Positions 10,942-21,777 of a DNA stretch of 64,000 nt are shown piece after piece. Location of the stretch: positions 1,240,001 to 1,304,000 of the forward strand of contig MU008166.1 in the NCBI GenBank assembly GCA_010909165.1, read 5' to 3'. Within the stretch, counting starts at the first letter, position 1, and each line of letters starts with the position of its first letter. The notes beneath the pieces are model-generated. The model made no database searches. It was not told the DNA's origin and saw nothing but the letters and a program-made list of their open reading frames with translations. This DNA comes from Anthoceros angustus (lineage: Eukaryota; Streptophyta; Anthocerotopsida; Anthocerotales; Anthocerotaceae). Both the position numbers and the translations under genes were made by a program.

Positions 10942-13385
10942 CTATCTCCGGAATGCATTGCTTTGTGCATCGGCAGCTCCGGGGTCCCGATAATGGGCTC
11001 GCCTCCTTATACTTTCACTGACGGAAGCAGTTGCATTACTGTCAGCACCATAAGCATTCCTATTTGCATCGTCGAGAAAGTTTTTACCACGCCCATAGAT
11101 AGACTGCTTTGCTTCTCTAGCATCAGCTTCTGCTCCTTTCTTCACTCGTTGCCATCTTTGCTCCTCATGGAGTTCAGCATCTGCCTGCATCTCCTTCAGC
11201 CGTGCAGCTTTTTCTTCTTCTGACAAAGCGCCTTTTCGAAGACCCCCTCTGGTGGGTGGCTGTGACTCCACATCAGTATCTTTTGGCCCACCTCCACCTT
11301 CTCGCACATAATCCCCCGTGTGCTTGTGGTCCACTCTGCGACATTCTTCCCTAGAACCTTTAAGGGAATCATCACGTGCATTAGCTGCACCTATGGATGT
11401 ATCTCCATTATATTGTTTACGATCTTCTCCCCGTGAGGGTGGATGTGACTCCACATCATAAGCATTCTGTCCACCTCCAGCTTCTTGTTTGTGATTCTGA
11501 ATATGCCTGTGGTCCTTTCTACGCTGTTCCTCCCCTGAGTGCCCATGGTCCTCTCTGGGCCGTTCCTCCCCTGAGTGCCTGTGGTCCTCTCTGTGCCGCT
11601 CCTCCCCTGGCTGCCTGTGGTCCTCTCTGCGACGTTCCTCCCCTGGCTGCCTGTGGTCCTCTCTGCGAAGTTCCTCCCTTGAGTGCCTGTAGTGCTCTCT
11701 GCGCCGCTCCCTAGAACCTGTGTGAGAATCATTTGGGCCATCTGTTGCACCTCTGGAAAAGTCGCCATTACCTCGTCTGCGATCTTCTCCTCCTGTGGGC
11801 GGATGTAGTTCAACAGCATTTTCTTTTGGCCCACCTCCAGCTTCTCGCTTGTACTCCCTTGAGTGCCTGTGGTCCTCTCTGCGCCGTTCTTGCCTGAAAC
11901 CTCTGTGAGAATCATCACGGTCGTTTGCTGCACCTCTTAATGTATCTCCATTATTTTGTCTGTGATCTTCTCCTCTGTGCCATTCCCCACGAACTTTGTG
12001 GGAATCATCCTGATCATTCACTAGACCTCTTGTCTCTCTGCGATATCGATTCCATTCTTCTCTTCTGTGAGATTTCTCACCCCCTCTATGTTGTTCCTCA
12101 CGACCTCTGCGTGAATCATCAGAGCCCCTTGAAAAGCCTCCAGATTCCTCTGCAGGATCTCGTCTGGAGCCGTCTCCTCTGTACCTATCATCATCACTTC
12201 TTGGAGAGTCAGCACGTCCTTTGCCTGAGCCCCTGTGTCCCAGCTTCCTCTCGTATATCCTTCTTTCATGGTGGTCTTCCTCACTTGAAACATCACTGTC
12301 ACTCCTGCCTCTCTTCCGAGGCTGCTCCTCCCCCCTGAGTTTATGATTTTTCCTCACATGATGACCTTCCTCATCACTGTCCCTGCCATGACCAGAAAGA
12401 CCAGAATCACTGTCACTCTCCTCTCTGACTTTCGCCCTTTTCTCTTTCTTCTCATGATGCTTGCGTTTCTTCCCACTCTTTACCTTCTCCTTACCCTTCT
12501 CCTTACTCTTCTCCTTACTCTTCTCCTGCACCTGCAGTTCCAAGTTTCCAAACAATCACAAGGTGTCATCAACATCTGCTAAAACGGGACCTGAAGACCC
12601 TGCCAAAGCACCATGACTGCATCACTGAACTGGCATAAGAACAAACCTGCTTCCTGATCATATCCATCTTCACAGGATTATTCCTGATCGCAGCCAAGGC
12701 AGCTTGCTCCTGTTGCCTTATCAACAGCAAGGGATCAGAGTGCAGCTTCCTCCACGAATCATTTGCAGATTGAGGCTTGCTTGCAAACAGAGATCCAGGA
12801 CCTTCAGCAGCCTGCCACATCACAATAACCAATAGCTCAGCAATCCAGCTGGAATCAAATCAAGGGCATTCAAAACCTGAAAATCCAAAACTTCCACACC
12901 CAAAGTCTCAGGCAGGCTCACTGACCTTAGCGACCTCGCTCTCCTTCGCCTCCTCAATAGGTTTTCCAAGCAGGTACTCATCCGCGGTGGTCTTCCTTAC
13001 TGCAAGCCCTGAATCGTACAGGAAATCCAACCGCTCCTGCTTCCTGCATCACCGTAGACGAAAACGTGAGTTACAAAAAAGCTCCCTTCCCGTCAGATAG
13101 GATCAGATAGATCAGCATTTCCATACCCCACACCAACATTCCCCCTTCTTCAAACCCTAAAATTCAGAAGCATCTACATCAAGATCAGAAAGCTTACGGT
13201 GCCAAGCCGGCTTGCTCCTGCAACGTCCGAAACTCTTGGGCCTCCCGCTCCTCCTTAATCTGCTTCTTCAGCTCCTCCAACTTCTTCTTCTCCGCATCGT
13301 GTTTCTGCTCCGCTTTCCACACATTCTCGATGTTCCGCAAACTGCCGGTATGCCAGCCCTTCTTGTTCAGAAACTTCAGCGCCAT
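10942..13385 (-). CDS. CWC25: Pre-mRNA splicing factor CWC25 homolog
   Basis: CWC25 joins the activated spliceosome and promotes the first splicing step. Exons on the minus strand: 13385-13198, 13043-12926, 12811-12647, and 12531 (or 12525) to 10942. Exon 1 begins MALKFLNKKGWHTGSLRNIE, the highly conserved CIR/CWC25 N-terminus, and continues VWKAEQKHDAEKKKLEELKK. Exon 2 has RLDFLYDSGL and exon 3 NNPVKMDMIRKQ. The last exon is a long Arg/Glu/Asp/Ser-rich tail ending in the conserved RGKNFLDDANRNAYG and RRRAHYRDP motifs. Total is about 690 residues. The tail contains a tandem 11-12 residue repeat (type RREDHRHSGEE), mostly between 11510 and 11700. A telobox-like AAACCCTAA lies in intron 1 at about 13152. 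Phases match at all junctions. Confidence 0.92.
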
Positions 13386-13659
13386 GGCGCATCACAAGGT
13401 CTGATCCCCACTGCCCTTCTTCCCCTCGATCAGCCTTCCTCCCAAGCCCGAAAGGAAGACAGCAACGAAAGCCCTAATGCGACCCGCCGGGCGAGTTCTG
13501 TCCCTGTGGCGTCCCCGGGATAAATCACGGGTTGCTTATCGGGATCCGAGTTAAGCCAAGTGGACTACCCAATCCTCGGCATGTCGGGCCGCCAAGTGGC
13601 CAACATTAGGTTTGCCCAAGTCGGCAAGTTGATTGCGTGGAGGACGTTTTTATCCTCCC

Positions 13660-13799
13660 TTCTGGAAGCCACGGGAAATGGCGGGCAGCCCGGGTCTCGC
13701 TTTCAAGTCACGGCCGGGCTTGTACATGGAACCGCACGACGAAGACAGTGAACGTCGGCTCTGGGAAGTTCCAGAACAATGCCCTCTGCTCTACATAAG
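13660..13799 (+). promoter_or_regulatory. Heat-shock elements and TATA-like box of the HSP21 gene
   Basis: TTCTGGAA at 13660-13667 and TTCCAGAA at 13769-13776 are inverted nTTCnnGAAn pairs, the heat-shock factor site. A further GAA at 13765-13767 lies one base before the second. TACATAAG at 13792-13799 sits about 15 bp downstream, where a TATA box would be. The ATG is about 450 bp further on, leaving a long leader or a leader intron. Heat induction is inferred. Confidence 0.55.
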
Positions 13800-14249
13800 C
13801 CTTGTGCTCACTTTCGCGCGGTTGTTCACAAGCAAATCGTGGTCGTGTAGAGGAGGAGCAAGCGAGGAATTCGAAGGCGCTCTGTTGTTGTTCTGAGTCG
13901 CAAGCACTTACTGTATTCAAGGTCTGCAAGATTTCCGCACAAGCTCATATGTAGTCTGTAGGATGTAGTAAAGTAGAAGTGAAATTGAGCTGGTCCTTCA
14001 TATAAGTGTTCTTTCGATGATGACTGTGCCGGTTTTGATATGTGGAGATGGCTGGAGGGTTGCGGGGACGTGAAAAGGTTTGTGTGAATGTGAGACTTGA
14101 GTGTGGAAAAATGCACAATTGTGTGACGCATGTTTGTAGAGAATTGTGAGAGCAGGTTGATGCGGAAGTGAGCTCTTACGGAGTGTGTGTGTTCTACAGG
14201 GATCGATCAGACGATCAGTGATATCAATCGCGTCGTGTTTGAAACCACA

Positions 14250-15240
14250 ATGACTTGCACGCTCACTAACTTGGCAGCTCCTGCGACGTTTGCAGTTCCT
14301 TCCGACATGGCAGCACGGAAGCTCGCCGGCGCGCTGCCGTCTTTGGCAGGGACCTTTACTCCCAAGGTTGGAGGACTGCCTCAGAGGTGCAGGACAGTGG
14401 ATCGGGTAGCCGTGCGAGCCATGACCGATATCAATGTTGGCCACACGGGGACCGGAGGCAGTAGCGGTGGCGCTGGCGCAGCTGCGAGTAGCGCTGGTGC
14501 TTCATCTGACGCTGGCCAGGAGCTGCAGAGACGCGATGACCGCTCGTCTGTTTCTCGCCGTGGCGGTCGGGGAAGGCGTGGTGGCGGAGAGTTGGCGCCT
14601 TTTGGGAGTTTGCTTGGTATGCTACTTGCTCGTGTCGTGGATACTTGCGTTTTAGTTTGTAGAAGATTGGAGGTGAAGATTGATTGCGTTTTAGCTTGTA
14701 GAAGGTTGGAGGTGAGATCGATTGCGTTTTAGTTTGTAGAAGATTTTGCGATTTCAGCACGAAAGTCTGCTGAATTGCCTCCGCTGTGCAGGTGACCTCT
14801 GGGATCCGTTGGTCTCAAACAGGAGTCTCCGACAGATGATCGATATGGTGGATCGCTTTTTCGACGATTCGATCTTGTTCCCGACCACCCGAGGTGCCTC
14901 CCCTGCTCGAGCTGTCCGGGCTCCGTGGGACATTGTTGAAGACGATCAAGGTTTTCATATCCGGATCGACCTGCCTGGATTTTCGAAAGACGATGTGAAG
15001 GTGTCTGTGGAAGATCACAACTTGATTATTCAAGCGGAGAAAAAAGAAGGAAGTGTTGACGATAAGTTCGGGGCCAGGTCCTATGGCACATTCTTCACCA
15101 GGGTGGAGCTCCCCGAGAACATCAAGTCTGATGCAATTAAAGCGGAGCTGAAGCATGGAGTCCTTAACCTCACGGTGCCCAAGACTGAAGAGAAGAAGCA
15201 AGTGATTGATGTGAAGGTGGCTTCCGATGACAGCGCTTGA
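14250..15240 (+). CDS. HSP21: Plastid small heat-shock protein (HSP21-type, HSP20/alpha-crystallin)
   Basis: Chloroplast small heat-shock proteins are ATP-independent chaperones that hold unfolding stromal and thylakoid proteins. Exons 14250-14616 and 14792-15240 (phase 1, GT-AG) give 271 residues. The first about 60 residues are rich in Ala, Ser, Thr and basic residues, as in a transit peptide. A Gly/Ala/Ser linker and a basic RRGGRGRRGGG patch follow. The segment SLRQMIDMVDRFFDD matches the methionine-rich helix before the crystallin domain of plastid family members, though with few methionines. The crystallin domain starts APWDIVEDDQGFHIRIDLPG, has FSKDDVKVSVEDHNLII, and ends AELKHGVLNLTVPK, the diagnostic GVL motif. 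Start chosen at the first ATG that yields a transit peptide. Confidence 0.9.
14645..14755 (+). repeat. 39-bp tandem repeat inside the HSP21 intron
   Basis: TTGCGTTTTAG recurs at 14645, 14684 and 14722, each followed by a GTAGAAG motif and, in the first two copies, GGAGGTGA. The period is 38-39 bp and there are about 2.8 copies. The array fills most of the 175-bp intron. Confidence 0.75.
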
Positions 15241-15602
15241 TCGGCAGGATGATACTTTGGCGACCAGGAATTCTAGGCTCCAAGACAGTAACCATAGCTT
15301 AAGCTTATTGTGCAGCTAGGTGGTCCATGTGAAGTGTTCTTGCGTTTTACTCCCGAATTTTGCTGTATATAGGTAGATCCTGTAGGCACAAGTGTAAAAT
15401 TCGCTTCTGTTAATCAGAAAGTTGATAAGGTGTTGCAACACGTACATGATTATCGTTAATTACGCATGCCACATGTAAGAACAGTCGCATATTTAAGTCA
15501 AAACCCAATGCACCTCATCAATTGAAACGAAAGGGCAGGGCAAGGTTAATTTCTGGGCAACGTGGTTGTTTCCACAGAGGAGCAAACGCTGGGAGTGGAA
15601 GG

Positions 15603-16424
15603 ATGTGGACGAAGGCAGGGGCTGCCCTGGTGCGCAAGCCCTGCGCCGGAGAGGCGGGCTTGTTGATACGTTTCTGCAGAGGCCTCTCTGCTGCAGCTGA
15701 TCCATCTCCGGCCGAGCAGATTGTAGCCAAGTTGCGTCCTGGTACGAACCCTGACAGCCTGCTTGCTGCTCATAGGGTAAATGCGCAGGACTATTATTGA
15801 TGGACGTGCAGGTTGTGGTGGAAGGATTTCAAGTGTTGATAGTGTTGTTTCCAATGTCTATGCGCAGGTGAGGTCCTGGTGCAGAATGAAGCAGACAGTG
15901 AGATCGGCAAGGCCGTGATTCTCAAGGCCAAAGATCGGGGTTTGACTACTCTCAATATTATTGCTGATAAGCCTGGTTCGTCGTCAATAATTGAGGAGTT
16001 GAAGGAGCTGGGGGCTGACATTGTGGTGACCGAGTCTTATACGGAAACCTGGTAGAGTTGGCAGGCCTGTTGTTCACGGCCTTTTGGTTGCAATTCTGTG
16101 GTAGGATGTGCATATCAGCTTATCTGGCTCTCCTGCCAGAACACTTTTGTACGTGTTGTATGGATCCTGACGTGCTAGCTGCATCTCTTGTGCTTCAGGT
16201 ATATCAAAAGGTTGATCAGTGATCTTCCGCGGCCAAAACTGGGATTGAACTTGTCCGATGGCTCTCAAGCCACCGCTGTAGCGAAATTGCTTGCTGAGGG
16301 CTCGACTTTCATCACACATGGGAAGCAGCTGCCACAGCATGTTAGCTACCCGGGTGCAGAGAGACGGCCAGTTCAGTGGGGTCGGCTGTTGGAAGCAAGG
16401 AAGCTCAAGGCTGAGACCCTGTAA
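15603..16424 (+). CDS. Enoyl-ACP/CoA reductase-like protein, cofactor (Rossmann) domain only, putative mitochondrial
   Basis: The sequence resembles the C-terminal half of mitochondrial trans-2-enoyl reductase (MECR), which finishes mitochondrial fatty-acid elongation. Exons 15603-15741, 15868-16051 and 16199-16424 keep frame (phases 1 and 2, GT-AG) and give 182 residues. The start MWTKAGAALVRKP with later Arg and no early acidic run looks like a mitochondrial presequence. It runs directly into LRPGEVLVQNEADSEIGKAV, equivalent to the DSVVQNGATSxVGQ nucleotide-binding loop, then LTTLNIIADKPGS and ELKELGADIVVTES. The GroES-like catalytic half (about 170 residues) is absent and the GATSxVG loop is changed. 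Either an expressed mini-paralogue or a decayed gene; no stops or frameshifts were found. Confidence 0.6.
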
Positions 16425-17253
16425 GTATCTGTTTGCAGCATGCCCTAGTTGTTGACTGGGCGGCATTGGTTCACAGTATTTCAGAAAAGCCTGCCCTCCA
16501 TGTTCATTCCAAGCTTATTTTTCTCCACTGGCGGGATAGAGGTGAAATGTAGGTGGGCAGGGCTTCTGTCTCTGTAGGTCAGTGATGCTAAGAGTAATTT
16601 TTCTGTTCAGCTTGCTGACTTCCTCCCACTTGGTCTGCCCAGTAAATGGGTAAAGCCTTCTTTCTGATGAATAAAAATTTCCACATTCTGATGCCTCACA
16701 TCATCCAGTTTAGCAACTCTCTATTCATTACGCTTTTCTACCCAGCCTACTCCAAATGCCATTCATAATTTTTTGGTCGATGGTTATGTATCCTTGTATC
16801 ACCAGCCCCAGACGTTCAACACAGGTGAGTACTCTGATTTCGGGTTTTCTCTTATTAGGGTAAGTAATGGGGAGAACCTGCTGCTGCAGGTCTACTGACT
16901 TCATGCTTTACATTCAAGCATTCTGTCGCAATCTTCAATTCCAGATGTGTCGTTCGGTTGTAGATGTGGGAAACTTCAACATAACAAATCCTTGGATTTG
17001 ATGGTGGCAATTTCTCTGTGGCCATGCAATGCAACAGACAGGAGATGCAGCAGATTTTAAAAGCCAGTACTGGATATTTGAACTACATCTCGGAAGCTTT
17101 AAGGAAGATGCTTCCAGCGAGCAACGCAGGTGAGTACCACAGCAACGTATATAGATGTTTTTATTAATGAGCTAAATTTAGCGAAGCATTATACAAAACT
17201 TTTATTTGGATCGTGAAGATTTGTCCTCAACGGCACTGAAGCAATGTTCATCA
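16425..17253. other. No gene recognised
   Basis: This is the 3' flank of the reductase-like gene. 17031-17110 is open between an acceptor (ACAG) and a donor (GTGAGT), but I could not join it in frame to a recognisable protein. Confidence 0.35.
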
Positions 17254-17360
17254 GGAACCTGACGTGTATCGAACATGTAACCTTCTGATCTGGAGTCAGA
17301 CAACAATGATATTTATGTCACTCAGGGTGGAAGGTCGCGCTACCACTGCGCCACAAATCC
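17254..17360 (-). tRNA. tRNA-Trp(CCA) with a 35-nt insertion at position 26/27
   Basis: Read on the minus strand from 17360. Acceptor 5' GGATTTG pairs fully, allowing G-U, with CAGGTTC (17261-17255). The D arm is GCGC-AGTGGTA-GCGC, as in plant tRNA-Trp. The anticodon arm is TCTGA-CTCCAGA-TCAGA (17300-17284), with anticodon CCA. The T arm is ACATG-TTCGATA-CACGT, with one A-C mismatch. Between G26 of the D side and T27 of the anticodon stem sit 35 extra bases (17335-17301). Eukaryotic tRNA introns lie at 37/38, so this is not a standard intron. The discriminator base is C, unusual for Trp, and no T run follows closely. A disrupted tRNA gene is the simplest reading. Confidence 0.75.
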
Positions 17361-18384
17361 TTACTTGGATGCAGAGCAGAACATACAATTTTTACAGCAA
17401 GAGAACTTCTTCATAAAGTGCTTCCATCCAAGACCCTGCTGCTAACGTGCAAGCTTGATCTGGTGATTACTTGATCCCTCATAACTGTAGGACACGAGAC
17501 GCTGAGTGCGGAGCCAGGCAGCTCACTCGAAGCCCAGCACACACTCATGAGGAGTGGGACTTTACCACAGTCATGCAGTTGGGCCTTGCTGCAATTGTTT
17601 GCACTTGAATTTGATGATGCAGGCAAACCTTTTCTGGACTGTTGAGTCCTATCGCCTCTGGTCAAAGCAGCAACAGAGTAAGAGCCAATCATGACCCCTG
17701 GTTAATATTTCGTGACTTGCTGTCCCACTCTTCAGTCCACCTGGTTGTAGTCACACGGGCTCCTCGTGTTCCGCTGTGACCTGTAGCCCAAAAGAAGGTA
17801 AGCAAGAGGAAATCCAACCAGCCCCCAATTTCCGCTCATGGTTTTGTACTGGTTGCGCAATTTCGTTCTAACTGCGAGTATGAGACATGGTTTGTACTAT
17901 GCCTTGCATCCTTTCTAAACCATTTGAAAACGATGAGGGGGTCACAGTCGAGGCCCCAGGCAGTTATGCTAGACTGGCTCGCATGATGCCCAACCGGATG
18001 TCAACTAGAAAACTGATGATAAATTGCCATAGTCCAACAGAGGACATGCCGTGCTCCCCGTTTGCTCCCCTGGTCTTCGCAAGTTCGCGGCCCTGTACAT
18101 CCTCCTAACCCTGTGTGCCTCAAAGTGGTGTACAGTCGACAGCATCCCAGCTCAAGCCAGGAGGTCGGCCGACAACAAAAGTGAAAATTAAACGGCAAAC
18201 ATAGCACGATGGTGGAAAAGCGCATCAGGTGTGTCCGCGTGCCCCTTGCGCAAGACCATCAATTTTTCTTTTGACTGGAATCCTCCTCGCACAGTACAGT
18301 GCTACTGGCAATGCCGCACACGTTGAAGACACTCAAACCGAGTTTCGATCCTGCCGGGCACCTGAAGGTCCCACCATCTCTGTT
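17361..18384. other. Intergenic; no gene recognised
   Basis: This lies between the tRNA and the STIG1-like promoter. No exon chain, RNA gene or repeat was recognised. Confidence 0.4.
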
Positions 18385-18392
18385 CTATAAAA
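18385..18392 (+). promoter_or_regulatory. TATA box of the STIG1-like gene
   Basis: CTATAAAA stands about 250 bp before the ATG. The implied leader starts near 18420. Confidence 0.55.
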
Positions 18393-18641
18393 CCGGCATC
18401 CCAAGCTCCCAAGCAACGGCAATCGTGAAGCAGCAGTCTTCCCAGGCCTCAGTCTTCAATCTCTCCAATCTTCCCATTTCCATTGGATAACGATCTTTCC
18501 TCGCTACCACTCGCATTCATCCCTGCTCCCTTCATGCTCTTGTGGCTTCCTGCGTAGCACTGGCCAGCTTGGAAGCTCGAAAACTGCAGTCCATGCTTGT
18601 GTTCTGAACTGCTGTGCATCAATCTGCAGGTGCGAAATACA

Positions 18642-19259
18642 ATGGAGTTCTCCCAGACTGCAGCCTCGGGCACTGGCAGCTCCTTCTCCTGCAGGCCATC
18701 GGCAACCAGGCTGCTCTCCCTTCTCTTGGTCGCTGCACACTTCTTCGCACTGGTATCCGCCACCGGGGGGATCCAGACGAAGCCTGACCTCGACAGTGTG
18801 GATGCCAGAGCTGAGAAGCCGCAAGCTGCAGATTTCTTGATGCCAAACGGAGAACAAGAACGCTTGACTGACGCTGCATATCGACCGGCGAGTCGGAGGA
18901 GCCGGTTCCTTTCCGCATCTGTGCCTGCAGGAATTGCGAGAGCCGTCCCCCGCGGGCAGGAGAGCTTCCGTCGGGTGCCTGCCACATGCAACGCCGTCCC
19001 CGGCCTGTGCACCTCGCCGTTCTACAAGCAGGCAGGAGCCACTTCATGCTGCAGCGGGCAGTGCTGCGACATCCGCTTCCACAACAGCCACTGCGGCAGG
19101 TGCGGGAAGAAGTGCAGATTCGGATCCACATGCTGCAACGGGGAGTGCGTCCAGCTGAAGAAGGACGTGCACAACTGCGGGCGCTGCGGGAACAAGTGCC
19201 AGGGCAAGCATCCCGTCTGCAACTACGGAATGTGCAACTACAACGGACGGCATTGGTAG
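18642..19259 (+). CDS. STIG1-like cysteine-rich secreted protein
   Basis: STIG1 proteins are small extracellular cysteine-rich plant proteins; the founding members act in stigma exudate and pollen-tube growth, and others in redox and defence signalling. This is a single exon of 205 residues. The start MEFSQTAAS is followed by a hydrophobic stretch LLSLLLVAAHFFALVSA, a signal peptide core preceded by about 25 polar residues. After a variable linker with Arg-rich ASRRSRFL and AVPRG, the domain shows ATSCCSGQCCDI, HCGRCGKKCRFGSTCCNG, CVQLKKDVHNCGRCGNKC and CNYGMCNY, the STIG1 cysteine pattern. An ATG with good context at 18642 is chosen. No intron is needed. Confidence 0.9.
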   Translation: MEFSQTAASGTGSSFSCRPSATRLLSLLLVAAHFFALVSATGGIQTKPDLDSVDARAEKPQAADFLMPNGEQERLTDAAYRPASRRSRFLSASVPAGIARAVPRGQESFRRVPATCNAVPGLCTSPFYKQAGATSCCSGQCCDIRFHNSHCGRCGKKCRFGSTCCNGECVQLKKDVHNCGRCGNKCQGKHPVCNYGMCNYNGRHW

Positions 19260-20060
19260 CCACGGCGTCTGCCGCCAGCACACAGCACCTCCAGATCTTG
19301 AAACAGGCGTTACATCGTCGCAAGGTGCAAGATAGGCCGGTGTGAAAGAATCGGGCATGCGGAAGGAACGCATGCATGGTTTTTTAGGTAGGCTGCCAAC
19401 CGTCTGGCGATTTTTCCAAATGTGAGCGGCGCTTGTCCCACATTTGAGAGGTTTGGTTTTCGTACTCAAAGCAGGTTAGAGTTTTTCCGGGACTGGCAGA
19501 TCTGCCGTGGAATTCACTGCTGTACTACTTGTTTCTTGTTGCGTTTTGCCTTGGAGAGAGTCTTCAGATTCAGGGTGCAAACACTGTAAAGTGACCATTA
19601 TGGGTGCAAACGTTTTGATCTTTTTCGACTCATTCTTGGTTTTCGACTGATCGAGCCTTCAGCAGTGCAGCACTTGATGCCATTAAACTTCCCGATGACA
19701 TCGGTGAACTATCCACGTCGACCTCACGGACCCAACATTGCTCCCTACGTTTTCTTGTCCTTCTCCTGTATTTTCCCACCGGTGTAGTCCTTGACAGCCA
19801 CATGGATAGACAAACTTGCGCGGAAGATCGAGACCTTGGATCGGTTGTGAAGAGAATACTCAGCAACGTCGTCCCGTCCTTTCAGAAGGACCCACGGGCT
19901 ACATAAGAACCTGTATAACGGGTACACCGGGTGGATTTCCATACAAGGTGCTGTTTCCCATGACCGACCCGGTCGGGTTTTAGTCCAAGACACAGGAGCA
20001 TATTGCCTGCCTCGTGTCCCAATCCCGGTGGAGCCTAGATTTTGTCGAACTTGTGGACGG
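19260..20060. other. No gene recognised
   Basis: This is the 3' flank of the STIG1-like gene and then unassigned sequence on both strands. The open frames overlap and lack known motifs. Confidence 0.4.
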
Positions 20061-20150
20061 CACTTTTTTAACACCGTTACAAAGTGGTGTCCACAAGTGG
20101 ACATCCAACATTTATAATAACGTCGGTGTTAAGTATCTGCGCTTAGATCT
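20061..20150 (+). mobile_element. 5' fragment of the (CTT)n-tailed short repeat
   Basis: Shares the block GTGGACA..CATTTATAA..AACG.CG...TAAG..TC/TGC.CTTAGATC with the copies at 22199, 22676 and, less clearly, 54632. The 3' half and (CTT)n tail are missing here. Confidence 0.45.
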
Positions 20151-20189
20151 TGAGTATGTCGTCCGCAAACCTTCACCAAGCCTGTGTGT

Positions 20190-20892
20190 CATATGGCCTA
20201 GAGCAGCCATCTAGGCCTCGCATGACAGCAAAGCCTGCATGCCCGCTCCAAGCCGTCTTCATGATGCTGCGATTTGAGGATTACTTCACGGATGAAGACC
20301 ACACATCTCACAAAAACAAAGCCACCACAGGGCCCGATGTCAGAACAAGCGCATCCTGGCCATGCCCTTGCTCTGTCTATCCAGCAATCGGGGCCGTCCC
20401 ATGTCACCACATCCTTTGTGGCCAAGCTATCAAAGGCCTTGCGTGCATCTTGAAGGGCAGCTACAAAGAGGTGAGCATCCCCCTTCACACCAGACCTCGC
20501 ATATCATGGTAAAGTTTTATGGCCTTTTTAGGTTGCTCATGCTTAGCATGTGCAGAGACTATGGAACCCCATACTTAGGCATCTGGTTTGCCCACCCTGG
20601 TGAACACATCCATGGCCTCCTTTAGCTGACCTCCACCTGCGCATGGCTGGGCATACCCAGCAATCAGAGCCGTCCATGTCACAACATCTTTTGAGGCCAA
20701 GCTTTCAAACATCTGACGTGCACCTCCCAGTTCAACACATTTTGCATACATGTCTACCAGGCAGTTGCCCACCACAATGCTATTCACGTCCTCTTCGACT
20801 ATCTGAGAATGCACCGCCTCCCTTAGTATGGCACCAGTGCTTGCACATGCCTTCAGAAGGCAAGCAAAAGTAACTTTGTTAAACACAAACAT
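20190..20892 (-). pseudogene. PPR gene fragment, antisense relative to the PPR-DYW gene at 23.6-26.8 kb
   Basis: Minus-strand translation gives VTFACLLKACASTGA, VGNCLVDMYAKC, ASKDVVTWTALIAGYAQ, then AMDVFTRVGKPDA and AHAKHEQPKKAIKLYHDM, and in another frame AHLFVAALQDARKAFDSL. These are the same units as in the intact-looking PPR gene downstream, but reordered and broken by stops and frame changes. No start, E or DYW region is present. Likely a rearranged partial copy. Confidence 0.8.
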
Positions 20893-21255
20893 GCCCTTTA
20901 GCTACTAGAAAAACCAGCACTTTACTATCCCTTCAAAACTAGAGAGAGAGGGTTTTTAGACGTTTGTTCATTTTACAATAGGGTTTTCAGCCCATGACAT
21001 TATGTATTATTTTTGTATAGATTTTAATATTTTACTATATGGGTTTGATATTTTATGATGTGGGATATTATTTTATGGTTTTGATAACGGCCATTGTAAT
21101 GCTGTTGCAAAGTTCATTGTAAAAGATCACTTTTCCTGGTAGTGATATATATGCATGCCTCAATACCACACAAATGAAAATTCCACATAGTCTGACCTCC
21201 CACCTCATGGTGGGAGCACACAAAAGACTTCCATGAGGTGGGAGCGCACAAAAGA
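20893..21255. repeat. AT-rich spacer with a short direct duplication
   Basis: A CATGAGGTGGGAGCGCAC-type segment with ACAAAAGACTTC is present twice at about 21200-21258. The rest is AT-rich with a GAGAGA run near 20941. No gene seen. Confidence 0.5.
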
Positions 21256-21430
21256 CTTCTCTACATCTTACACCATTCAGGTAATTCCTCCTTCAATACA
21301 TCTTACACCATTCAGGTAATGCCTCCTTCTCTACATCTTACACCATTCAGGTAATGCCTCCTTCTCTACATCTTACACCATTGAGGTAATGCCTCCTTCT
21401 CTACATCTTACACCATTCAGGTAATGCCTC
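21256..21430 (+). repeat. 35-bp minisatellite, five copies
   Basis: Copies start at 21256, 21291, 21326, 21361 and 21396, with core CTACATCTTACACCATTCAG then GTAATGCCTC. Differences are one or two bases per copy, so the array is young. Confidence 0.9.
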
Positions 21431-21460
21431 CTGTCTACTCCTGCACTCCCTGCAGAGTGT

Positions 21461-21777
21461 CGTTCATGCCATGTGCAGCCGATACATGTTCGAGAGGAAG
21501 TGCATATCGTTCGTGCCATGTGCAGCCGATACATGTTCGAGAGGAAGTGCATATCGTTCGTGCCATGTGCAGCCGGTACATGTTCGAGAGGAAGTCCATA
21601 TCCTCTTGTCCCTCGCCATATGCAATTCTTGCACAACCCATCGTCCATGCCATGTGCAGCCGATACATGTTCGAGAGGAAGTCCATATCGTTCGTGCCAT
21701 GTGCAGCCGGTACATGTTCGAGAGGAAGTCCATATCCTCTTGTCCCTCGCCATATGCAATTCTTGCACAACCCATAG
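21461..21777 (+). repeat. 47-bp minisatellite with higher-order structure
   Basis: Five copies of a 47-bp unit (GTGCCATGTGCAGCC, ACATGTTCGAGAGGAAGT) are arranged as three copies, a 43-bp spacer (CTTGTCCCTCGCCATATGC), two copies and the spacer again. The unit count is divisible in several frames, which creates repetitive open frames on both strands; these are not genes. Confidence 0.9.

Noticed and set aside
21256-21777. Possible CRISPR-like array
   Set aside because: The repeats are contiguous or separated by an identical spacer, there are no unique spacers, and the genome is a plant's.
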